Below the pieces are notes generated by a model. It was not told the DNA's origin, ran no database searches, and saw only the letters and a program-made list of their open reading frames with translations. A stretch of 34,592 nucleotides of DNA, from contig NZ_JAKLTS010000023.1 of NCBI RefSeq assembly GCF_022012445.1, positions 1 to 34,592 on the forward strand. The letters run 5' to 3'. A program made the position numbers and the translations under genes. This DNA is from Massilia sp. TS11 (GTDB lineage: Bacteria; Pseudomonadota; Gammaproteobacteria; Burkholderiales; Burkholderiaceae_D). Shown piece by piece: positions 1 through 7,904 of this stretch (positions are counted from its first letter, which is position 1; each line of letters begins with the position of its first letter).

Positions 1-936
1 CTTGCCCTGCACACGATGCCGCCGGGCTTGTATGAATTTGATGTGAATGGACCGATTCCGACTTGCGGACGTTGGAAGGAGACCATGCCGAGACAGAGGG
101 ATCCTGACGCCTATAGGTTTTACATCAAGGCGAGGGATCTGTGGCGAAGTAATTTCGAATATCTGCTTTCTAGGGATCAGCTCGCGAGCGTCCTTCGCGA
201 CGTTAGCTTAGCTGCCCAGCGCGGTGATTGGGGCGCGCGCGCGACTCTCAGCCATTTCTATATCAACGGACTCGGCCAACTTGAGATGAACAAGGTCCTT
301 GAGCCAGACGCGTCTAAGGCTGTCGAGATTTATCGCGCCGCGGTTGCCGCTGGCCAGGCATGGGGCTTTTATGACCTGGGCGTTGCGTACGAACATGGGT
401 ACGGCGATGTGCCGGTGGACTCAAAAATAGCATGGGCCTATTACCTGAAGGCTGCGGAACTTGGGAGTCCAGAGGCGCAGATGGCGTTGGCGCAAGCCTA
501 TCGAGATGCCAAGCGTTGGAACGCGGAAGAAACGATGCAGATGTGCGCTTACAAACAAGGCCATGGTCCGGCGGCTGAGGAATTGGGCATGAATGCGCGT
601 ACTCAGAGGCGCCATGTCGCGGCTTTCAAGTTTTATCAAGACGGTGTGCGCTTCGGCAATGATCGCTCAGCAATTGCACTGGCAATTCTATTTGGCGAAA
701 TGGATTGGCGTCACCTGAAGGTTGAGGCGCAACGCGAACGAAGAGAACTTGACCTCGCCCCCGATTCTGAACGAGAGAAGCGATATTGGGAAATTGGCAA
801 AGCGCTAGAAATTAATCCGGACCTCCGTTTGACCAGAATTGACAATGTCCTGCCAATGCCGCCAGCCGCGCTACCGACGTGGAAAGGGATCGAAAGCGCT
901 CTTGAGTTAGAGCGTGACGGCCCCGTTTCCTACTGA
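1..936 (+). CDS. Sel1-repeat protein, copy 1 (5' end outside window); candidate T6SS immunity protein
   Basis: The reading frame is open to base 1. Copy 3 aligns through the same residues and has a further 50 or so N-terminal residues with a membrane helix, so the true start lies upstream. The ATG at 16 is probably internal. Two Sel1-type helical repeats are visible, with the pattern A-x-x-x-Y-x-x-A-A-x-x-G and LG-x-x-Y-x-x-G-x-G, at about residues 100-165 counting from the internal Met. The C-terminus carries the motif LPMPPAALPTWKG, which matches from memory the end of the DUF6396 family. Tandem Sel1-repeat proteins anchored in or exported across the inner membrane are known immunity proteins for T6SS phospholipases such as PldB of Pseudomonas aeruginosa. 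That role is inferred here from family resemblance and from T6SS genes in the window. The gene is less GC-rich than the operons downstream. Confidence 0.85.
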   Translation, partial: LALHTMPPGLYEFDVNGPIPTCGRWKETMPRQRDPDAYRFYIKARDLWRSNFEYLLSRDQLASVLRDVSLAAQRGDWGARATLSHFYINGLGQLEMNKVLEPDASKAVEIYRAAVAAGQAWGFYDLGVAYEHGYGDVPVDSKIAWAYYLKAAELGSPEAQMALAQAYRDAKRWNAEETMQMCAYKQGHGPAAEELGMNARTQRRHVAAFKFYQDGVRFGNDRSAIALAILFGEMDWRHLKVEAQRERRELDLAPDSEREKRYWEIGKALEINPDLRLTRIDNVLPMPPAALPTWKGIESALELERDGPVSY

Positions 937-969
937 AATAGCGACACAGTACTTCGATGGAAGTGGAAC

Positions 970-1224
970 ATGGCGATGGAGGGTGAGCTCAATGTCCTCA
1001 GTGAAGCCAAGGACGTCGCTTATGAACTGCGTCGTGTTCTCTTCCATCAGTGCACTGGCAAAGACAGTCCGCCACAGTTCGAAGACTTGGGGGAATTCTT
1101 TGCCCAATGGTGTAAAAAAATGAAGGAAAACCGGTTAAGAATGATCGGCGATGCACCTTCCGCATTCAACGGAAAAGTAGTTTCTTTCACTGTAAGAGCG
1201 GAACCCGGGTCTCCGGATATTTAG
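970..1224 (+). CDS. small hypothetical protein (84 aa) between Sel1 copies
   Basis: Not recognised. This is an 84-residue ORF that is mildly charged, with a predicted helical first half and no signal peptide or membrane segment. A GGAAG sequence sits 6 bases before the ATG at 970. The stop codon (1222-1224) lies two bases before the ATG of Sel1 copy 2, an arrangement typical of translational coupling, and copy 2 has no good ribosome-binding site of its own. The frame is also continuous with that of copy 1 after its stop. No counterpart exists in the shorter gap between copies 2 and 3. It could be a real small gene, or the remnant of another effector or immunity gene. Confidence 0.4.
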   Translation: MAMEGELNVLSEAKDVAYELRRVLFHQCTGKDSPPQFEDLGEFFAQWCKKMKENRLRMIGDAPSAFNGKVVSFTVRAEPGSPDI

Positions 1225-1226
1225 TC

Positions 1227-2255
1227 ATGGTGCCCTTCTCGTCTCGTTGGATTGCCGTCACCATCCTCGTCTTCAGTGCGATTCTTGGCAAAGATTTTGG
1301 CCGACAACATTTGGAGTACAGTGCCATGCACACCACGCCGTCCGGATTGCCGGAGTTCGATGTGAACCGTCCGCTCCCGATCTGCGGTCGCTGGAAGGAG
1401 ACAATGCCAAAGCAGCGGGATGTTAACGCTTATCACATTTACATGCGTGCCAGAAGACTGTGGCATAGCAACTTCGAATATCTTCTTTCAAAGGACTCAC
1501 TCGCGAGTGTCCTTCGTGATGTGTCGACAGCGGCTCAGCTTGGCGACTGGGGGGCGCAAGCGACACTCAGCGATTTCTATATTCACGGGCTCGGGCACCT
1601 TGAAGTCAACAAAACTCTGGAACCTGACTCATTCAAGGCTGTTGAGATCTATCGTGCTGCTGTTGCAGCGGGACAAGCATGGGGTTTCTTTAACCTTGGA
1701 GTTGCTTATGAATACGGGTACGGCGATTTGACCATGGATACGAAGATTGCATGGGCCTATTACCTGAAAGCAGCAGAACTTGGGAGTCCTGAAGCGCAGA
1801 TGGCTTTGGCTCAGGCTTATCTGGAAGCGAAGCGTTGGGACGCGGCGACGCTGATGCAAATGTGCGCTTACAAACAGGGCCATGGCCCAGCAGCTGAAGC
1901 ATTAGGCATGCAGGCCGAGGTCCATAGGCGGTACGAGGAGGCGCTCAGGTTCTATCAAGACGGAGTTCGGTTCGGTAATAAGGACTGTGCCAACGCATTA
2001 TGGATATTCTTTGACGAGGGTGCGTGGAAAGGGCTGAGTCCAGAAGTTCAATTGGAGCGCAAGGTGCTCGGGTTAATTCCCGATTCTGCTCGAAGAAAAC
2101 GGTATCGAGAAATTGCGCTTGCACTAGAGGTTGATCCTGATCTTCGCTTTGCACAGATAGACAAATTCTTGCCAATGCCGCCAGCACCTCTGCCGGCATG
2201 GAGGGGAATTGACGATGCGGTGGAGCCAATGTCAGAGGCACCACCCACTTACTGA
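1227..2255 (+). CDS. Sel1-repeat protein, copy 2; candidate T6SS immunity protein
   Basis: This is the only intact full-length member of the tandem array (342 residues). Residues 8-21 (WIAVTILVFSAILG) form a hydrophobic segment after Arg7, either a signal anchor or an uncleaved signal, so the bulk of the protein should face the periplasm. A conserved block ICGRWKETMPKQRD follows at about residues 51-64. Sel1-type repeats come next: residues around EIYRAAVAAGQAWG, then LGVAYEYGYG, then YYLKAAELGSPEAQMALAQAY. The end carries LPMPPAPLPAWRG, a DUF6396-like terminal motif. The ATG at 1227 is two bases after the stop of the small ORF, which suggests coupled translation. Sel1 repeats are alpha-solenoid binding scaffolds. 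A role in neutralising a periplasmic lipase effector is an inference from similar tandem immunity proteins. No cognate effector is adjacent within the window. Confidence 0.88.
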   Translation: MVPFSSRWIAVTILVFSAILGKDFGRQHLEYSAMHTTPSGLPEFDVNRPLPICGRWKETMPKQRDVNAYHIYMRARRLWHSNFEYLLSKDSLASVLRDVSTAAQLGDWGAQATLSDFYIHGLGHLEVNKTLEPDSFKAVEIYRAAVAAGQAWGFFNLGVAYEYGYGDLTMDTKIAWAYYLKAAELGSPEAQMALAQAYLEAKRWDAATLMQMCAYKQGHGPAAEALGMQAEVHRRYEEALRFYQDGVRFGNKDCANALWIFFDEGAWKGLSPEVQLERKVLGLIPDSARRKRYREIALALEVDPDLRFAQIDKFLPMPPAPLPAWRGIDDAVEPMSEAPPTY

Positions 2256-2399
2256 AGCGCGCGGTACTTTGGCTACTGCACATTTTGGCGATTCCTATGT
2301 CACTAACAATGATTGCAGTTGGCTATAAGGCTGACCATTAAGAGACTGTTGATTGGCGACAACTTTCTGCGGTGGTATCCGAAGTACTCTCGCTAACGG

Positions 2400-3494
2400 A
2401 TGGTTCAGGTATCGCCGCAGATCCATCAAGGGGGCCAGCAGCGAAACTCGCCAACGCTTAATCTAGTCGTGTACTCCAATTATTCCCGCAGATTATTCTT
2501 CCTCGTCATCGCTATTGTCGCGATTGTGGGCGCACATCTTCTCCGACAACAATTGGCCGACCTTGCCCAGCACACGATGCCGCCGGGACTGTATGCATTC
2601 GATGTGAATGGACCGATTCCGACTTGCGGACGCTGGAAGGAGACCATGCCGAAACAGAGGGATCCTGACGCCTATAGCCTTTACGTCAAGGCGAGGAAGC
2701 TGTGGCGAAGTAATTTCGAATATCTGCTTTCTAGGGATCAGCTCGCGAGCGTCCTTCGCGACGTTAGCTTAGCTGCCCAGCGAGGCGATTGGGGCGCGCG
2801 CGACTCTCAGCCATTTCTATATCAACGGACTCGGCCAACTTGAGATGAACAAGGTCCTTGATCCAGACGCCTCTAAGGCTGTCGAGATTTATCGCGCCGC
2901 GGTTGCCGCTGGCCAGGCATGGGGCTTTTATGACCTGGGCGTTGCGTACGAACATGGATACGGCGATGTGCCGGTGGACTCAAAATAGCATGGGCCTATT
3001 ACCTGAAGGCTGCGGAACTTGGGAGTCCTGAGGCACAGATGGCGTTGGCGCAAGCCTATCGAGATGCCAAGCGTTGGGACGCGGAAGAAACGATGCAGAT
3101 GTGCGCATTCAGGCAAGGCCATGGAACGGCCGCATATAAGCTAGGCATGCACGCAGAAGCGCTTAGGCAACACATGGAGGCTTTTAAGTTCTATCAAGAT
3201 GGTGTTCGATTTGGTAGCGAGGACTGCGCCAACGCATTGTGGATACTCTTTGACGAAGATGACTGGAAGAAGCAAAGGGTGGAAGTGCAAAGAGCGCGCC
3301 GTCAGCTTGATCTTGCCCCAGATTCTGAGCGAACGAGTCGCTACTTGGAAATTGCGAAAGCCTTGGGAATCAATCCTGACCTCCGTTTGACTCAAATAGA
3401 CAAGGTGCTGCCGATGCCACCTGCACCGCTTCCGGCATGGCGAGGAATTCAGGACGCGCTAGAGGCTGGGTCTGACCTCCCCCCAGCATACTGA
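2400..3494 (+). pseudogene. Sel1-repeat protein, copy 3, disrupted by two small deletions
   Basis: The first part (2400-2843) encodes an N-terminal hydrophobic helix (LFFLVIAIVAIVGAHLL) and the conserved CGRWKETMPKQRD block, then runs out of frame. Compared with copy 1, a CG-dinucleotide tract has four units here (2795-2802) instead of five. An A-tract has four bases (2982-2985) instead of five. The two losses total three bases, so the original frame resumes after 2985 and stays open to the stop at 3492-3494. The shifted stretch contains a TGA at 2841-2843 that ends translation. The 3' part (ORF 3039-3494) has the family C-terminus, LPMPPAPLPAWRG. The first half is nearly identical to copy 1, while the last third is closer to copy 2. 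It may be a true pseudogene, a phase-variable gene or a sequencing error. Confidence 0.8.
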
Positions 3495-3563
3495 GGCCTG
3501 CACAGTCTTGCTTATTTACTGCCTCAGAGTAGCTGGAACCGTCCAGATCTCCGGAACGGTTCC
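3491..3563. terminator. two inverted repeats between convergent genes, possible bidirectional terminator
   Basis: CTGAGGC at 3491-3497 pairs with GCCTCAG at 3521-3527. GGAACCGT at 3535-3542 pairs perfectly with ACGGTTCC at 3556-3563. The pair lies between the end of Sel1 copy 3 and the end of the convergent membrane-protein gene, where a terminator is expected. There is no strong T-run on either side, so intrinsic termination is uncertain. Confidence 0.35.
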
Positions 3564-3570
3564 GTCGCAT

Positions 3571-4602
3571 TTACTTTGAAGCCGTCGATCGCTGGTGCAA
3601 ATAGCTGATGGCAAATGGAATGAGCATCGGGTAGAGCCCCCACACTGCACGCCCGTCAACGCGCACGCACAGGGCGGCATACAGCGGGGGCAGGGCCATC
3701 AGAAGGATGAGGGACTTCAGCGGGGCGAGTACTGGCGGTGCTTTGCGCCAGCCCAGCAGCGCAAGCGGGAACACGACGCCAATAGCCGCGGCAATCGATG
3801 CCAGCGAGCGCACGTCGGCCAACGCCGCCAGCACAACGGCGAAATGCGGTACCCAGGTGTAACTCGGCAGGCCGGGAATCAAATACCAGCGGATGGAAAC
3901 CAAGCACAGGCCTGCGGCCCCTAATGCGGCGATTCCTGGCAGGAGGGCGATGCGCCGCATGGCCACAAGCCAGACGAGCAGCAGGATGTTCTCTTCGCGA
4001 ATGAGCGTGCCCACCAGACCGGCAATTGCCGCCAGCCATGGCTGGCCCGACAGGACGCCGAGGACAAAAAAGGCTCGCGCGCACACAGAACCGGGGTCGG
4101 TGAGCAAATAAGGTGCGTACCAAAACGTCGGGACGGAAAGAATAAGCAGGCCCCCCGCCAGTAGGGCTCGCGATTTGTCCATGCCAATGCGGGCCGCCGA
4201 CAGTGCGATGGCAAAGGCTGCCGCCGACACGGCCAGCCAATTCAGAAGTGCAAAGTTGTTACGAACGTCGCCCGGGAAAAACGCCGCAAGGCTCGGCACC
4301 AAAATTCGATATGGAAATGGGGCGCGCAATTCTGTCGCCGGAATTTCACCGCGAAAGAAGCGTGCCGTATTGAAGTACGCTAAGGAATCTTCCACCGTTC
4401 CGCCCCAACGCGACCACATGACGGCCAGCGCGAGCATTGAGAATCCAATAAAAACCGTGATCCAGAATCTGGTGGGGAATTGTGCTGCTTGTGGGGCAGG
4501 CACTGCCTGACTAAACGCGGAATTGAAATAAGCCTTAAGCATCAGCGGCGAGGGATTCGTATCGTTCAAGAAGGCAATAGTATACGCCTTCCAATGTTGC
4601 AA
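3571..4602 (-). CDS. polytopic membrane protein of unknown function
   Basis: The 343-residue product has about 9-10 hydrophobic segments, beginning with FWITVFIGFSMLALAVMW after a cytoplasmic N-terminus of about 45 residues. Between the first and second segments lies a loop with acidic residues (E71, D72) and the motif PFPYRILVPSLA (residues 95-106). That arrangement is reminiscent of GT-C-type membrane glycosyltransferases, but no family can be named with confidence. The chosen start is a TTG at 4602. On the mRNA an AGGAG sequence lies about 6 bases before it, whereas the nearby ATG is one base from the AGGAG and opens a 23-codon ORF in another frame. An ATG at 4542 (Met21) is the alternative. 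The gene is monocistronic, divergent from the receptor operon and convergent with the Sel1 array. Confidence 0.75.
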   Translation of the reverse strand: MQHWKAYTIAFLNDTNPSPLMLKAYFNSAFSQAVPAPQAAQFPTRFWITVFIGFSMLALAVMWSRWGGTVEDSLAYFNTARFFRGEIPATELRAPFPYRILVPSLAAFFPGDVRNNFALLNWLAVSAAAFAIALSAARIGMDKSRALLAGGLLILSVPTFWYAPYLLTDPGSVCARAFFVLGVLSGQPWLAAIAGLVGTLIREENILLLVWLVAMRRIALLPGIAALGAAGLCLVSIRWYLIPGLPSYTWVPHFAVVLAALADVRSLASIAAAIGVVFPLALLGWRKAPPVLAPLKSLILLMALPPLYAALCVRVDGRAVWGLYPMLIPFAISYLHQRSTASK

Positions 4603-4893
4603 TCATTCTCCTGATTGTCGCCAGTTCACACCGCGATGTAACAATTCGAGCGCGCGCTGCCACTATCTCGTTTGGCAAGCGCTGCGTTGCGTGAATTCCA
4701 CACGATCTTCCGTTGCCTCATCTGTCCGTCAATACGCGCGGAATTCCCCCTCTCACAGAGGGGAAACCCTGAAAAATTTCTACGAAGAATTCTGTAGCTA
4801 TGAAAGCCGGTTATGTCTCATGATCAAATTGGAAATGTAAATTGATTATGAGCTAGAGCAGAATTGATTCAGATCAATAACTATGGGGCAGCT
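4603..4893. promoter_or_regulatory. divergent intergenic region with a perfect hairpin
   Basis: This 291-base AT-richer region separates the membrane-protein gene (minus) from the receptor operon (plus), so it must hold promoters for both. A perfect 7-bp inverted repeat, CCCCTCT-cac-AGAGGGG, lies at 4747-4763. It has no T-run on either side, so it looks more like an operator or an mRNA leader structure than a terminator. A short direct repeat, ATTGATT, occurs just upstream of the receptor gene. No sigma-70 promoter could be assigned with confidence, and no convincing gene is present. Confidence 0.45.
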
Positions 4894-7881
4894 ATGAAGA
4901 AGATTCGATCCGCGACTTTCACCATCCTCGCCTCGACCGTTCTGTCCACGGTCGACAACCCGGCCCAGGCCCAAACCACGCCGCCGCAGTCGGGCGGCGA
5001 TTCTGGCGCGCAAATTCAAAACGTGACGATCACCGGCTCGCGTATTGTCGGCGCCAGGTCTCAGGAAGCATTGCCGGTGACGGTCATCGACTCGACCCAG
5101 ATCTCTGCCGTGGGCAGTGTCTCCGGCGATGATCTGTTCCGTTCGCTGCCCCAGGCTGGCGATGTGAACTTCCAGGAAGCGCGTACCACGGGTAACCTCA
5201 ACGATGCGCGGGGTGACAATGCGTCGATCAATCTTCGTGGCGTCGGCACCGGCAATACGCTGGTGCTCGTCAACGACCGCCGTCTGATTCTGACCCCGGG
5301 CGCGCAGACCGAGAATCTGGTGCCGGTGCAGACCGCCAACACGAACTCGCTGCCGGTGGGGGCCGTCGGCCGGATCGAGGTGCTGCGCGATGGCGCGGCC
5401 GCCCTGTATGGCTCGGATGCAGTCGCGGGCGTGGTCAACGTCATCACCGACAACAAATTCAAGGGCGTAAAACTGCAGGGCCGTTATGGCTCGGCCAAAG
5501 GCACGGAAGAGAAAACCGGGGCCATCAAGGCCGGCATGGACACCGAGGGCGGCGGCAATATCCAGATGTTTGCCAGCTACATGAACCGCTCGGCGCTGAT
5601 GGCCAGCGAACGCGCGTTCTCCTCCAGCGAAAACCACATGCCGACGATGGTCGGGACCGACTGGGAAACCGACACGGGCTTCGATAACCGCTCGACCAGC
5701 TCGCCCTGGGGTTCTTTCACGGCGGTCAACGCCGCGGGCGCCACGGCGACGGTGCGTCAGGGCGCGAATACGCTGACCTCTTCGGGCGCTTTCCACATCG
5801 AGCCGACCAGCAACACGGCGGGCGGCTGCTCCAGCAGCGTCATCAATGGCAACCTGTGTCTGCGTAGCGGCGGCATCACCGGCACGGCCGACCGTCCGCT
5901 GCGCTACGATGAGAATCCGGACCGTTCGATCCGCGGCGGGCTTGACCGTTTCAATGGTTTTGCCAGCTTCCGCCAGCCGATCGGCGACAACGAAATGTTC
6001 GGCGAAGCCAATTACTACCATGCCAAACTGGACGGTCAGCGCGAACAGTCGGCGCCGATTTCGAGCGCCGTCATCACGATTCCCGCTTCTAACTACTGGA
6101 ACCCGTTCGGCCCCAGCACCAGCCCGAATCGTCTGCCCAATCTGACCGGTGTGCCGGCGGAAGGCCTGCCGATCCGCATCACCAGCTACCGCCCGGTCGA
6201 TACCGGCCCGCGCACCTTCACCGTGTCGGACAATATGGCGCGCGGCCTGCTCGGTATCCGCGGCGACCTCGGTAAATTCAAGTGGGAAAGCGCGGTGTCC
6301 TATGCGCGTGCCCGGACTGATGACAACACCCACAACGCCATCAGCAACACGCTGTTCCAGCGTCAGCTGGCGCTGAACACCCCGGACGCCTACAACCCCT
6401 TCAATGGCGGCACCCAGGGCGATTACTCGCTGGGCGACGGCACGCCGAATCCGGCCTCGTCGGTCAAGCCCTTCCTGGTGGAAGTGCACCGTATCAGCGA
6501 AACCAGCCTGGCAACCTGGGACGCGCGTTTCTCGACGCCCAAGCTGTTCAATCTGAAGAGCGGCGATGTGGGCCTGGCCGCCGGTGTCGAATGGCGCCGC
6601 GAAACCTATAGCGATAACCGCGATGCCCGTCTCGACGGTACCACCAAGTACACCGACTCCGTCACCGGCAAGACCTATGACACCGACGTCATGGGCGCGA
6701 GCGCATCGCCGGACGTAAGCGCGCACCGCTCGGTGATTGGCGCCTACGCCGAACTGGCCGTGCCGCTGGTCTCGCCGGAAATGGCCGTCCCCCTGATCAA
6801 CTCGCTCGACCTGCAGATCGCCGGCCGTGCCGAGCATTACTCGGACTTCGGCAGCGTGACCAAGCCGAAGGTGGCCGCGCTGTGGGAAGTGATGCGCGGC
6901 GTGCGCATGCGCGCTTCGTGGTCGCAGAGCTTCCGCGCACCGAACCTGCCGCAGTTCTACAGCGACGGTACTTCGGTGTCGAATACCCGTACCGACTGGG
7001 CCGCTTGCCGTCTGAACGCGGTCACCTGCGCGGGCACGTCGACGCTCGAAGTGCGCTCGGGGAATAATCAGCTGAAACCCGAGAGCTCGGAAAACATGAC
7101 GGCCGGCTTCGCGCTGCAGCCGTTCAAGTGGATGAGCGCCACCTTCGACTTCTGGCAACTGAAGTCGGATGGCGTGATCGGCATCCTGGGCGGTCAGAAC
7201 CAGCTGCTGTACGACTACTACCTGCGCCTGAACGGCAGCTCGAACCCGAACGTGGTGCGTCAGGCGCCGGTCGGCACCCAGGTGATTGGCACGGTCGACC
7301 GCGTCAACGACAACTACTTCAACCTGGGCCCGCGCACCATGCGTGGCTGGGATGCGACGGCCAACTTCGACAGCGGCACCACCACGGCCGGCCGCTTCCG
7401 CTTTGGCGCCAGTGTGGCCAAGCTCGTCAAGTTCTACCAGTCGCCTTCGGACGTTCAGCAACAGCTGATGGATGCCAACAATGCCGGCAAGCTCGGTACT
7501 GGCATCGCGATCACCCAGGCGGGCGATCTGATCGGGCAGGGCGCCAATCCGCGCTGGCGCGTGTCGGGTAACCTGACCTGGAATCAGGGTCCGGTCACCG
7601 TGGGGATGAATGTCAATAGCGTCGGTTCCTACTACGACACCGGCAGCGCCCTCGTGAACGGTCAGTACTACAAAGTGCCGCGCTGGACGACGGCCAATGC
7701 CTACGCCGAACTGCGCATGGCCAAGGATGGCACCTGGCTCGGCGGTACGGACTTCCGCATCGGCGCGCGCAACCTGTTTGACAAGGCGCCGCCGATCACC
7801 TCGTCGAACTATGGCTTCAATGGCGCGCTGCATGACGCCATCGGCCGCTTCATCTACGTCGAACTGTCGCGCACGCTGTAA
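4894..7881 (+). CDS. TonB-dependent outer-membrane receptor
   Basis: The 995-residue protein has a signal peptide starting MKKIRSATFTILASTVLSTV and probably cleaved after the AQA near residue 26. The plug domain follows: VTITGSRIVG, then LPVTVIDSTQI, INLRGVGTGNTLVLVNDRR, and the hallmark IEVLRDGAAALYGSDAVAGVVNVIT. The remainder is a long barrel with many short beta segments and the typical GVRMRASWSQSFRAPNLPQF region. The ATG at 4894 was chosen over the in-frame TTG at 4864 because it directly precedes a classical signal peptide and has GGGGC upstream. Receptors of this plug type import peptides, oligosaccharides or siderophores, and the ligand cannot be read from the sequence. The next gene is 23 bases downstream and encodes a carboxypeptidase, which points to a peptide-like ligand. 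The barrel ends in ELSRTL rather than the usual terminal aromatic. Confidence 0.95.
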   Translation: MKKIRSATFTILASTVLSTVDNPAQAQTTPPQSGGDSGAQIQNVTITGSRIVGARSQEALPVTVIDSTQISAVGSVSGDDLFRSLPQAGDVNFQEARTTGNLNDARGDNASINLRGVGTGNTLVLVNDRRLILTPGAQTENLVPVQTANTNSLPVGAVGRIEVLRDGAAALYGSDAVAGVVNVITDNKFKGVKLQGRYGSAKGTEEKTGAIKAGMDTEGGGNIQMFASYMNRSALMASERAFSSSENHMPTMVGTDWETDTGFDNRSTSSPWGSFTAVNAAGATATVRQGANTLTSSGAFHIEPTSNTAGGCSSSVINGNLCLRSGGITGTADRPLRYDENPDRSIRGGLDRFNGFASFRQPIGDNEMFGEANYYHAKLDGQREQSAPISSAVITIPASNYWNPFGPSTSPNRLPNLTGVPAEGLPIRITSYRPVDTGPRTFTVSDNMARGLLGIRGDLGKFKWESAVSYARARTDDNTHNAISNTLFQRQLALNTPDAYNPFNGGTQGDYSLGDGTPNPASSVKPFLVEVHRISETSLATWDARFSTPKLFNLKSGDVGLAAGVEWRRETYSDNRDARLDGTTKYTDSVTGKTYDTDVMGASASPDVSAHRSVIGAYAELAVPLVSPEMAVPLINSLDLQIAGRAEHYSDFGSVTKPKVAALWEVMRGVRMRASWSQSFRAPNLPQFYSDGTSVSNTRTDWAACRLNAVTCAGTSTLEVRSGNNQLKPESSENMTAGFALQPFKWMSATFDFWQLKSDGVIGILGGQNQLLYDYYLRLNGSSNPNVVRQAPVGTQVIGTVDRVNDNYFNLGPRTMRGWDATANFDSGTTTAGRFRFGASVAKLVKFYQSPSDVQQQLMDANNAGKLGTGIAITQAGDLIGQGANPRWRVSGNLTWNQGPVTVGMNVNSVGSYYDTGSALVNGQYYKVPRWTTANAYAELRMAKDGTWLGGTDFRIGARNLFDKAPPITSSNYGFNGALHDAIGRFIYVELSRTL

Positions 7882-7904
7882 GCGCCGTCCAAGGGAGCTT
7901 TAGC

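Noticed and set aside
914..1123. Plus-strand ORF of 69 codons overlapping the end of Sel1 copy 1
   Set aside because: It overlaps both copy 1 and the better supported 970-1224 ORF, and has no ribosome-binding site.
4747..4763. CCCCTCT/AGAGGGG hairpin as an intrinsic terminator
   Set aside because: It lies between divergent genes and has no T-run on either side, so it was kept only as a possible operator or leader structure.
4846..7833. Antisense ORF of 995 codons opposite the receptor gene
   Set aside because: Same cause as above. The sense strand has a signal peptide, plug motifs and an operon context, while the antisense product has no recognisable features.
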